A stretch of DNA of 35,840 nucleotides, taken from Melioribacteraceae bacterium (GTDB lineage Bacteria; Bacteroidota; Ignavibacteria; Ignavibacteriales; Melioribacteraceae). The position numbers were made by a program, and so were the translations under genes. Positions 29,047-35,840 of the stretch are shown here, in pieces (the first letter of the stretch is position 1; each line of letters starts with the position of its first letter). The notes below the pieces were generated by a model. The model did no database searches, was not told the origin of the DNA, and was given only the letters and a program-made list of their open reading frames with translations. Location: contig JALWGH010000169.1 of NCBI GenBank assembly GCA_027013735.1, forward strand, positions 1-35,840. The letters run 5' to 3'.

Positions 29047-29865
29047 ATGAAAAAAAGCGATTTAAAATATTTAATTGAGTTAATTGACGACGAACAGGAG
29101 GAGGTTCGTGAGAAAGTAGTGGAAGAACTCTTGAACTACGGACTTTCCCTCGAGGCGGATTTGCGCGAATACGGCAATTTGATTGACGACAACAGGCGAA
29201 ACCTGCTGAAACCGATTCTTGAAAAAACCAAGAGAACTTGGTTCAGGCAAAGCTGGCTCGAATTAAGTGGTTTGAAAGACAAGCAGGAAAAAATCGAATT
29301 GGGAATGAATTTAATTTCCGCCTACCAATCGGGCAAGCAATGTTTGAGCGAAACAACATTGCTGCTAAACGAACTTGCCGAAGAATTTTATTACGCTTTC
29401 CCTTACGGCACGGAAGTGGAGTTAGCAAAGTTTCTCTTCCAACGTAAAAAATTTGTCGGCAACGAAAGGGACTACTACAACCCGCTTAACTCAAATCTCT
29501 ACAACGTATTAATTACAAAGAAAGGAATCCCCATCACTCTTTGCCTGATTTACTTTCTCGTAGGCAAACGCTTGGGACTGGTTATTGAAGGGTGTAATTT
29601 TCCAGGGCATTTCCTTGCAAAAACTTTTATCGACGGCGAAATGGTTTTAATTGATTGTTACTCGGGCGGAAGAATAATTTACAAATCCGAGCTTGAAGAT
29701 TTACCCGACATTGACTTTGAAGCGGCGTGGAAAATAATAAACACGGAAGCTACGCCGGAAATCATTTTGCGGAGAGTGTTAAACAATCTGATTTTTTCCT
29801 ACACCAAAAAGGAAGACGAATCAAACGCAAAATTTTTTGAAGAAATCCTAAGAATGCCTCTCTAA
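29047..29865 (+). CDS. SirB1-like transglutaminase family protein
   Basis: 'RDYYNPLNSNLYNVLITKKGIPITLCLIYFLVGKRLGLVIEGCNFPGHFLAKTFIDGEMVLIDCYSGG'. Start placed at ATG 29047 (MKKSDLKY); the track uses TTG at 29032. Confidence 0.88.
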   Translation: MKKSDLKYLIELIDDEQEEVREKVVEELLNYGLSLEADLREYGNLIDDNRRNLLKPILEKTKRTWFRQSWLELSGLKDKQEKIELGMNLISAYQSGKQCLSETTLLLNELAEEFYYAFPYGTEVELAKFLFQRKKFVGNERDYYNPLNSNLYNVLITKKGIPITLCLIYFLVGKRLGLVIEGCNFPGHFLAKTFIDGEMVLIDCYSGGRIIYKSELEDLPDIDFEAAWKIINTEATPEIILRRVLNNLIFSYTKKEDESNAKFFEEILRMPL

Positions 29866-29872
29866 CGGAAAA

Positions 29873-30334
29873 TCATCCTTGCTCATCTTTGTCACCGAAT
29901 TTTTCTTTAATTTTTTCCCACAACGATTTTCCTAACATTTCTTCGGCGTGTTCAAGAATATTCTCAATGGCTTCCCGAATGTCTCTTTCGTTTCCCCAAT
30001 GTTCACGGAGCAATTGCACATCCACCCCTTTGTCAAGTAGCTCTTTCAGGATTAACGCCGCAACGGTTACGTCATCAAGATAGCCGGCGGGACCAATTAT
30101 CTCTTCGGGCAAAAAATCAAAGGGCGACATAAAATACGCAATTGCCGAAGCAAGTTTCAATCTTTTTTTTACGGGGATTCTGTTCTCTACGGCAAGTGTA
30201 CACAACAGCTTGAAAAAGTCGGGAGTTAGCATAATAAAATCAAACCAGCGGTTGTTTTTGGCGGATTCCTGCTCGCCGTATTTCTTAATTTTCAATTTCA
30301 ACCGCTGATAGTAATCGAATTGCCTGTTGTCCAT
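29873..30334 (-). CDS. DUF1232 (YkvA-like) protein
   Basis: 'RIPVKKRLKLASAIAYFMSPFDFLPEEIIGPAGYLDDVTVAALILKELL'. Confidence 0.85.
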   Translation of the reverse strand: MDNRQFDYYQRLKLKIKKYGEQESAKNNRWFDFIMLTPDFFKLLCTLAVENRIPVKKRLKLASAIAYFMSPFDFLPEEIIGPAGYLDDVTVAALILKELLDKGVDVQLLREHWGNERDIREAIENILEHAEEMLGKSLWEKIKEKFGDKDEQG

Positions 30335-30396
30335 TTTTTACTCTCTAATTTTACGTTCTAATCTAAGGATATTTTTTAATCTGAGCAAATGATATT

Positions 30397-30489
30397 AGAA
30401 AGGAGAAACGAGAAAAAGCCTAACGCGAGACGTGAGAGGTAAGACGCAAGAAACGGTTACTCAGAGAACAGATAACAGTGAACAGGGAA
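30397..30489. repeat. Composite heptamer repeat, copy E (inverted relative to A-C)
   Basis: AGAAAGG AGAAACG AGAAAAA - GCCTAACG - CGAGACG TGAGAGG TAAGACG CAAGAAA - CGGTTACT - CAGAGAA CAGATAA CAGTGAA CAGGGAA. Confidence 0.88.
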
Positions 30490-30588
30490 TATTAAGATTG
30501 AGAACTTACTACGAGGGGATTTGTCATTTGCACTGCTTCTGCACGGGCGTGATTGGATCAAGTGGAAAATTTTTATTTTTGCACTCGA

Positions 30589-30945
30589 TTACATTAAATC
30601 AAAAACTAATTTTAAGGCTCGGTCTATTTCAGCAATTTTGTTTTCCGATAATTGCCCACGAATTGTAACTAATCTATGTTGATAATCTATAGGTCTTGTT
30701 TGGAGACAATCGGCAATGGATTTTTTCGTGAGTCCGTTTTCCTTTGAGGGTTCTAAAACAACATTAGTAAGAATTTGAGCTTTTTTCTCGCTCCAACCGG
30801 TTATTGGGACAACTTGAATTACAGGTACCTTTTGGTTGTAAACATCATTGGTAACAACAATACATGGTCTTATTTTACCTGTCTCGGAACCCTTAACCGG
30901 ATTTAAATCCACATCAATAACCATCCCTCTTTTAATTGGTTTCAT
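30589..30945 (-). CDS. MazF/PemK-type mRNA interferase toxin
   Basis: 'MKPIKRGMVIDVDLNPVKGSETGKIRPCIVVTNDVYNQKVPVIQVVPITGW...LTKKSIADCLQTRPIDYQHRL'. Start chosen so it overlaps the antitoxin stop as ATGA. Confidence 0.92.
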   Translation of the reverse strand: MKPIKRGMVIDVDLNPVKGSETGKIRPCIVVTNDVYNQKVPVIQVVPITGWSEKKAQILTNVVLEPSKENGLTKKSIADCLQTRPIDYQHRLVTIRGQLSENKIAEIDRALKLVFDLM

Positions 30946-31175
30946 AGGGGCCAATCCTCAATTGCTGAGTTCGTTAAATCTTTTAATTCCGAATCTTCTT
31001 GATAAATCTCGGCGTAAAGTTTGGCTGAATCTGCCAGCTTTTGTTTTTCTATTGATTTAATATAATTATCAATAGCTGAACGCACCAACGAACTTTTATC
31101 TTTGAATCCGAGCTCTTTATATTTGTTCAAAATTTCAATGTGTTTCTCATCAAAACTTATTTTAGCCTGTTGCAT
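30942..31175 (-). CDS. RHH-type antitoxin paired with MazF
   Basis: Short ORF 'MQQAKISFDEKHIEILNKYKELGFKDKSSLVRSAIDNYIKSIEKQK...' with GGAGG RBS upstream; ATGA overlap with the toxin. Confidence 0.82.
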   Translation of the reverse strand: MQQAKISFDEKHIEILNKYKELGFKDKSSLVRSAIDNYIKSIEKQKLADSAKLYAEIYQEDSELKDLTNSAIEDWPL

Positions 31176-31344
31176 CCTTACCTCCAATGGTTCCTATTTA
31201 AGCACCTATTTATAGCCCCAATATAAGAACTCCAATTTAAACTTCCAAATCAAAAAATAGCCAATATAACAGCGTAGCTTTTTACCCGATTGCCCTTATT
31301 CTTTTTACCGGATTCAGAAAGAAAAAGCCAGCAAGCAGGACTAT

Positions 31345-31776
31345 TCACCCTTTTGCAATTGATTTCCAAGTTTTTAAAAATTCCTCTGCAGTTAAAATTG
31401 TTATTTTGCTTTTCTTGTAATCACGTTTATTTCTCGTTAACAATAACTTGATTCCATTATTAACCGCTGTAAAATATTGTATCGCATCCTCAAAGTCATT
31501 AAAATCCGAGTTTAGTGATTGTTCAATTACTTTTTCGTCTATTGGCAAAATATGTACAAAAGTTTTTAATTTTCTCAAACTCTTTAATGCGGATGCGTTT
31601 GAATTTAATTTGCTTAAAAGATAATGAAGATTAGCAAATATTAAAGGGGAAGTAAATGCTGTAATTTCTCCCTTGTCAATTAGAGTAAATAACTTTGAAG
31701 AATAAACATAGTATGGCTCTCTTTTTGCAAGCAAATCTAAAATTACGTCGGAGTCAACAAATAATTTTGTAATCAT
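31345..31776 (-). CDS. PIN-domain toxin (VapC-like)
   Basis: 'LFVDSDVILDLLAKREPYYVYSSKLFTLIDKGEITAFTSPLIFANLHYLL...SDFNDFEDAIQYFTAVNNGIKLLLTRNKRDYKKS'. Confidence 0.9.
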   Translation of the reverse strand: MITKLFVDSDVILDLLAKREPYYVYSSKLFTLIDKGEITAFTSPLIFANLHYLLSKLNSNASALKSLRKLKTFVHILPIDEKVIEQSLNSDFNDFEDAIQYFTAVNNGIKLLLTRNKRDYKKSKITILTAEEFLKTWKSIAKG

Positions 31777-32021
31777 AAATATTTCTCTTCGAGATGCTTT
31801 CGATAAGTTTCTTTGATATCAATATCTTTAGGCAGTTTAATAATCCCTGATAATTCCAACACATTGGGAGAAATTTCAAGTTCATCCGTGTTTTCCTCCT
31901 CCGTTATCAGGTTAAAATAATTTTCTACTAAAGCCGAAAGACTCTTTTTATTTTTAACTGCATATTTTTTTGCGCGCTCAATTGCTCTCTTATTAAGCTT
32001 TAATGTTAGTTTTGCGTTCAT
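31773..32021 (-). CDS. Antitoxin, DUF6364-like, paired with PIN toxin
   Basis: 'MNAKLTLKLNKRAIERAKKYAVKNKKSLSALVENYFNLIT'; ATGA overlap (31773..31776) with the PIN gene. Confidence 0.82.
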   Translation of the reverse strand: MNAKLTLKLNKRAIERAKKYAVKNKKSLSALVENYFNLITEEENTDELEISPNVLELSGIIKLPKDIDIKETYRKHLEEKYL

Positions 32022-32185
32022 TTGATTTACCGCCTTAATACGTATTAAAAGACACACAAAAGTACGTATCCGCCTCTAAAAAATCAAGAACTTTTTAAAT
32101 TGCATAACTGAATGTTTATTTGCCATCGGATTTAAACTTGTTCTAATGGTCTAATTTCTTTTATTAAAAATAAAATTTAAAATTA

Positions 32186-32215
32186 CCGGGGAAAGCGAAA
32201 AGACGCTCTCCCCGG
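32186..32215 (-). terminator. Terminator-like hairpin after the DUF5320 gene
   Basis: CCGGGGAAAGCGAAAAGACGCTCTCCCCGG. Confidence 0.6.
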
Positions 32216-32223
32216 CAACGGAG

Positions 32224-32487
32224 CTACTCTCCTAATTCGGAAAGTCTTTTTCTCACGGAATCGATTTCCGCCTGTACATCTTTCCTGTGGAGTTCGAGTC
32301 TGTCAAGGTACCTTTCGAGCCATTCTTTTTCACTGCCGAAAGGATAGCCGTAGTCAGCCCAATAGCCGCGACCAAAGCCCCAGCCTCCGCCGAAGCCCAT
32401 TCCGCGGCCTCTTCCGAAACCGGCACCTCTGCCGTAGCCGGCTCCTCTTCCGAAGCCCCATCCGTTTCCATATCCGAATCCGAACAT
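32224..32487 (-). CDS. DUF5320-like Gly/Arg/aromatic-rich protein
   Basis: 'MFGFGYGNGWGFGRGAGYGRGAGFGRGRGMGFGGGWGFGRGYWADYGYPFGSEKEWLERYLDRLELHRKDVQAEIDSVRKRLSEL'. Confidence 0.8.
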   Translation of the reverse strand: MFGFGYGNGWGFGRGAGYGRGAGFGRGRGMGFGGGWGFGRGYWADYGYPFGSEKEWLERYLDRLELHRKDVQAEIDSVRKRLSELGE

Positions 32488-32528
32488 TTTAACCTCCTTT
32501 ATTTTGTTTTTATTTTACTATTAAGCTA

Positions 32529-32550
32529 TTGCACAATATTGCAATAATAC
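32529..32550 (+). promoter_or_regulatory. Candidate ArsR operator, copy 1
   Basis: TTGCACAATATTGCAATAATAC, 21/22 match to the reverse complement of 33382..33403; contains TATTGCA-N6-TGCAATA (32527..32546). Confidence 0.65.
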
Positions 32551-32553
32551 TTC

Positions 32554-32582
32554 AAAAAAAGAGGGGCGTAGCCACCTCTTAA
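32554..32582 (-). terminator. Intrinsic terminator after the NifX-like gene
   Basis: Minus strand TTAAGAGGTGGCTACGCCCCTCTTTTTTT. Confidence 0.75.
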
Positions 32583-32998
32583 TCTGTTCTTTCTCTGTAA
32601 AGATTAATCAATTCTCCTTTAGCGTAAGTAAAAGCCGCTTCGTCGGAATCAAACTTATCAGTTAAAACCACATCGAGTCCGGCTGATTTAAAACTTTGGT
32701 AAGCTCCGGACCCCATTCCGCCTGCAATTAAAGCGTCGCAGTCGGAAATTTCCGCAGCCATCATCGAGTGGCGGTTCATTGCGTCGGGACCGAAACCGTG
32801 CCTGCCCTGTGCATCGTAGTGTTCGTGATTGCCGTGCGAATGTTGTCCCGCATTGCCGGCAAAATGCCCCGTACCTCTCTGTCTCATCTCTACATCCCGA
32901 AGTTGTCCATCTTCAAAGTGGTAAATTTTATAGTAACGCGATCTTCCGAAGTGTTGACTAATTGTTCGTCCGTCGTTTGTAACAATTGCAATTTTCAT
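32579..32998 (-). CDS. NifB/NifX (dinitrogenase Fe-Mo cofactor biosynthesis) family protein with His-rich insert
   Basis: 'MKIAIVTNDGRTISQHFGRSRYYKIYHFEDGQLRDVEMRQ' and 'AAEISDCDALIAGGMGSGAYQSFKSAGLDVVLTD'; insert 'GHFAGNAGQHSHGNHEHYDAQGRHGFG'. Confidence 0.9.
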   Translation of the reverse strand: MKIAIVTNDGRTISQHFGRSRYYKIYHFEDGQLRDVEMRQRGTGHFAGNAGQHSHGNHEHYDAQGRHGFGPDAMNRHSMMAAEISDCDALIAGGMGSGAYQSFKSAGLDVVLTDKFDSDEAAFTYAKGELINLYRERTD

Positions 32999-33013
32999 TT
33001 TGTCTGCTCCTTT

Positions 33014-33361
33014 CTACATAAAATAATCTTGAAAATTCATAAACCAATCTTTTGTGATTTCGGTTGCAAGGTCAATTAACTTAAGAACTCTTTTATCAGC
33101 AAGATTAAAAAACATTGTTACGCCTTCTTTACGTGCGTAAACAATTCCAACGTTTCTTAATAACATCAAATGCCGGGAAACAACCGACGGGTCCAAGCCG
33201 AGCAATGCAATTAACTCTGCAGAACTTTTTTCTCCGTCCTTCAAAGCTTGAATAATTTTTATTCTCGGGTCGCTTGCAAGAGCCATAAAAAAACGACTCC
33301 GCGGGTCCATCATCGGACCGCCACCCATCATCCTACCGCCGCCTCTGTGCCTGTGTCTCAT
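33014..33361 (-). CDS. ArsR-family transcriptional regulator with Met/His/Arg/Gly-rich N-terminus
   Basis: 'SRFFMALASDPRIKIIQALKDGEKSSAELIALLGLDPSVVSRHLMLLRNVGIVYARKEGVTMFFNLAD'. Start placed at MRHRHRGGG (33361); the track's TTG start would run into the palindrome. Confidence 0.9.
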   Translation of the reverse strand: MRHRHRGGGRMMGGGPMMDPRSRFFMALASDPRIKIIQALKDGEKSSAELIALLGLDPSVVSRHLMLLRNVGIVYARKEGVTMFFNLADKRVLKLIDLATEITKDWFMNFQDYFM

Positions 33362-33381
33362 TCTCTCTCTGTTGCTTTGTT

Positions 33382-33410
33382 GTATTATTGCATTATTGTG
33401 CAACAATAAT
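33382..33410 (-). promoter_or_regulatory. Candidate ArsR autoregulatory operator, copy 2
   Basis: Reverse strand TTGCACAATAATGCAATAATAC (33382..33403), overlapping ATTATTG-TGCAA-CAATAAT inverted repeat (33392..33410), about 30 nt upstream of the ATG. Confidence 0.65.
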
Positions 33411-33540
33411 AATATTATTTTTTAAATTTGTCAAGAAAAAAATAAATCAAATTGTACAAGGTTACTCCATAGATTGCGAGTCCCGTAACTTGCGGTATGC
33501 TACGGTTTAATCTCGATTCAGCACCCCAAATCTATTCTAT

Positions 33541-33583
33541 CGCAATGAATGACGTACCGCAGGATGCGGGACAAATGACAAAT
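33541..33583. repeat. Dispersed repeat, copy 2 (related to 20229..20293)
   Basis: Reverse complement ATTTGTCATTTGTCCCGCATCCTGCGGTACGTCATTCATTGCG. Confidence 0.6.
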
Positions 33584-33651
33584 CATTCAATTGCAACTCT
33601 GTTTACTTATCTCACCCTCCTATTTTGCACTTTCCACTAAATAAGTCTTGT

Positions 33652-33914
33652 ATCCAATAATGCACTCCTCCAATCATCCAAGAGTCCCGTTTGGGCAAGT
33701 GCGCAAGTGCTTTTGGATGCATGGATGATCCGCCTTCTCCCGCATTCTGCGGAATTCGGCGCGACAGGTTGGATGAATGGATGGAATTAACACAATTATT
33801 GCGCAACAATCATTTTTCTCTGTTAACTGTTCTCTGTTCTCTGGAGGGGCATCTTACGTCTAGCGTCTAGCCTCTCGCGAAAAGAAATTTCTTATTTCTT
33901 CTTTCTTATTATTC
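33652..33914. repeat. Composite degenerate repeat, copy C
   Basis: 8-nt ATCCAATA ATGCACTC CTCCAATC ATCCAAGA (33652..33683); TTGGATGC ATGGATGA (33713..33728); TTGGATGA ATGGATGG (33769..33784); 7-nt TTCTCTG TTAACTG TTCTCTG TTCTCTG (33816..33843); CATCTTA CGTCTAG CGTCTAG CCTCTCG (33850..33877); ATTTCTT ATTTCTT CTTTCTT ATTATTC (33887..33914). Confidence 0.9.
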
Positions 33915-35477
33915 AAAGAGTTTTCCCAATGCTTCGCTGAGCAAATCGGGATTAAGAGGTTTAGTTAAAATTGCATCGGAGCCGAGATTCTCGTATTCTT
34001 TCTTTAACTTGTCGTCTAATTTACCCGAAATAATAATAATGGGGACTTGGTTATCCGCCTTTTTTTTGAAAGCTTCAATAAGTTGTTTCCCGTTCATCAA
34101 AGGCATTTCGTGATCGGTGATTAACAATGAAGGCAGGTCTTTCTCAAGATGAGTAAGAGCTTCGTAACCGTTGGAAGCCTCAATAATGTAACTATCGGGA
34201 ATGTATTTAAGGATAAGGCGTTTAATTAATCGCCTGCTTTCGGCATCGTCTTCCACAATCAAGATTTTGTTCTTCGCTTCAGGCAAAGTAATATGAAACT
34301 CCGTACCCTCTCCTTCCTTTGAGTAAAACCAAATGTTTCCGCGGTGTTTGTCAATAATTTCTTTCACGAGAGTAAGTCCAAGCCCGCTGCCCTTTTCGCC
34401 TTCCGTACCGTCGAGGGAAAATTTTTCGTCCAGCCGGAAAATCTTGTGCTGCTCTTTTTCAGGAATGCCAATCCCCTCGTCTCTGATTACCAGCTCTATT
34501 ACTCCCTCCTTAAACTTATTTCCCGTAACAAAAATTCTTTTACCCCTTGGAGTGAATTTAATTGCGTTAGCCACAAGATTTTTAACCGCCTCGTGAAACA
34601 TTCTTTGGTCTGCCAGCACGTAAAGGTTATCGGGGATATCGGTTTTGATTTCAACCTCTTTGCGCACGGCATTGCCGGTAAGGACTGAAATAGCAGAGCT
34701 GACAGCTGTTTTTAAATTCAAGCGCTGTGGCTGGATTTTAATCTTGCCTGTCTGTAAACGGGACCAATCGAGCAAATCGTTAATAAGCTCCAGTTCCGTT
34801 TTTGCAGCGTCGTAAATGTATTCGAGATATTCGCGTTTTTCCTCTTCCGGCAAATCCGGTTCTTTTAGCAAAATTTCCGAAAAGCCGAGTAAGGAGGTAA
34901 ACGGCGAACGCAAATCGTGGGAAACAATTGAAAGAAATTTGTCCTTAATCTGTGCTTGGCTCTTTAGCTGTTCGTTAATCTTTACCAAATTGCTTTCGCG
35001 TTCAATAAAATCGCTGACATCAAACAGTGCGCTTTCTATTCTGATTATTTTCCCTGAGGCGTCGGCTATTTGGGAAAATATTTCCCTAAGCCAAATAGTT
35101 TTGCCTTCTTTTGTTTTAATCCTGTAATTAATTGTTTTGTAGCCGCTTGTTTGCTTTTCGCGTAGTCCTGTCTGGACTTTTTTAATTTTTAAAATATCTT
35201 CTTTTGCAATCAGGGAGTTAAAGCCGGCGGGCAGTTTGGATATTTCCTCCGCCGTGTACCCCGTAATATTTTTAATTGAATCGGAAAAGGATGTGACAAA
35301 TTTTCCATCGCCTTTGTACTCTTGAATCTTTAGGAAAAAGCAACAGGAGTTTTCGCCGAATTTTTTGATTAATTCCAACGACTCCTTTGAAGAAAAGGAA
35401 TTCATTAACAGGATAAGTTCTTCCGCAACTTTCCCGTCCTTAACCAACTCCCTTATTTTTTCGCCGATGGAATCCAA
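33909..35477 (-). CDS. Hybrid PAS sensor histidine kinase with C-terminal receiver domain
   Basis: PAS/PAC 'YRIKTKEGKTIWLREIF', HisKA 'FLSIVSHDLRSPFTSLLGFSEILL', HATPase 'LVANAIKFTPRGKRIFV...GSGLGLTLVKEIIDKHRG', REC 'NKILIVEDDAESRRLIKRL...LLITDHEMPLMNGKQLIEAF'. Confidence 0.95.
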   Translation of the reverse strand: MDSIGEKIRELVKDGKVAEELILLMNSFSSKESLELIKKFGENSCCFFLKIQEYKGDGKFVTSFSDSIKNITGYTAEEISKLPAGFNSLIAKEDILKIKKVQTGLREKQTSGYKTINYRIKTKEGKTIWLREIFSQIADASGKIIRIESALFDVSDFIERESNLVKINEQLKSQAQIKDKFLSIVSHDLRSPFTSLLGFSEILLKEPDLPEEEKREYLEYIYDAAKTELELINDLLDWSRLQTGKIKIQPQRLNLKTAVSSAISVLTGNAVRKEVEIKTDIPDNLYVLADQRMFHEAVKNLVANAIKFTPRGKRIFVTGNKFKEGVIELVIRDEGIGIPEKEQHKIFRLDEKFSLDGTEGEKGSGLGLTLVKEIIDKHRGNIWFYSKEGEGTEFHITLPEAKNKILIVEDDAESRRLIKRLILKYIPDSYIIEASNGYEALTHLEKDLPSLLITDHEMPLMNGKQLIEAFKKKADNQVPIIIISGKLDDKLKKEYENLGSDAILTKPLNPDLLSEALGKLFE

Positions 35478-35566
35478 ATTTAATAATCGCCTAATATTCT
35501 TTTTAGTAATTTAAAGATTTTAGAGTTAAAGCGAAATTGATTTTTAAATTTTTCGAAATTTATTTT

Positions 35567-35840
35567 TCTCGATGTTTTTGTAAGACGTTTCTCAAATCTT
35601 CGGGAAGGCGGACTTTTTTAAATCCGTTTTTTGAAACACAAACGTGGACAGTATTCACCTTAACACGCAAATCGTCTTCTTCTCCTAACATTTTGTAAAT
35701 CAAACTAAAAGCCGAATCGCGTATTTGTTTTACTTCCAAAACGACTTTAATTTTTTCGCCGGGTTCAGGAAAACGCTCTAATTTTGAGAGGACCAGTCCA
35801 GCTAAAGTTTCATATTCCTCAGAAACAGGCAGTTCCAGGC
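35567..35840 (-). CDS. Partial acyl-CoA thioesterase (4HBT-like), runs off the window end
   Basis: Open minus-strand frame '...PGEKIKVVLEVKQIRDSAFSLIYKMLGEEDDLRVKVNTVHVCVSKNGFKKVRLPEDLRNVLQKHREK*' resembles the C-terminal half of a hotdog thioesterase. Confidence 0.55.

Noticed and set aside
35567-35840. Possible CorC/HlyC-like stretch ('LELPVSEEYETLAGLVLSKLERFPEPGEKI') fused to a thioesterase end
   Set aside because: The gene is cut off at the window edge and the segment can also be read as part of a hotdog thioesterase, so a fusion is not supportable here.

Overview
The window looks chromosomal and comes from a Bacteroidota/Ignavibacteria-like organism, judged by 'NYPNPFNPTT' C-terminal sorting domains, a PorV/PorQ-like protein, a GWxTD protein and a TonB-dependent receptor with a carboxypeptidase-like plug extension. 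Positions 1-13.4 kb hold a minus-strand surface/secretion block. Positions 14-22 kb hold housekeeping genes: trxA, an acyl-CoA dehydrogenase, an SDR enoyl-reductase-like protein, dnaE, dut and a CapA-like protein. Positions 22-30 kb hold a sorted carboxypeptidase-regulatory-domain protein, a RAYT/IS200-like transposase with a nested palindromic upstream region, a pair of M16 peptidases, a SirB1-like transglutaminase and a DUF1232 protein. Positions 30.3-33.4 kb form an accessory stretch with two type II toxin-antitoxin pairs and an ArsR/NifX-like/DUF5320 metal-type cluster. A hybrid PAS histidine kinase and a partial thioesterase-like gene close the window. The most unusual signal is intergenic: five dispersed loci carry a degenerate repeat with exactly four 7-nt TTCTCTG-like units. 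In the fuller copies this sits next to other 7-nt arrays and 8-nt GGATGAAT-like arrays in a conserved order and spacing. Two further long AT-rich heptamer arrays end at the stop codons of dnaE and dut. A second notable signal is a 22-nt near-palindrome shared (21/22) by the promoters of the ArsR gene and the DUF5320 gene. A 16-nt part of it recurs inside two of the composite repeats. All calls come from reading the sequence; no database search was run.
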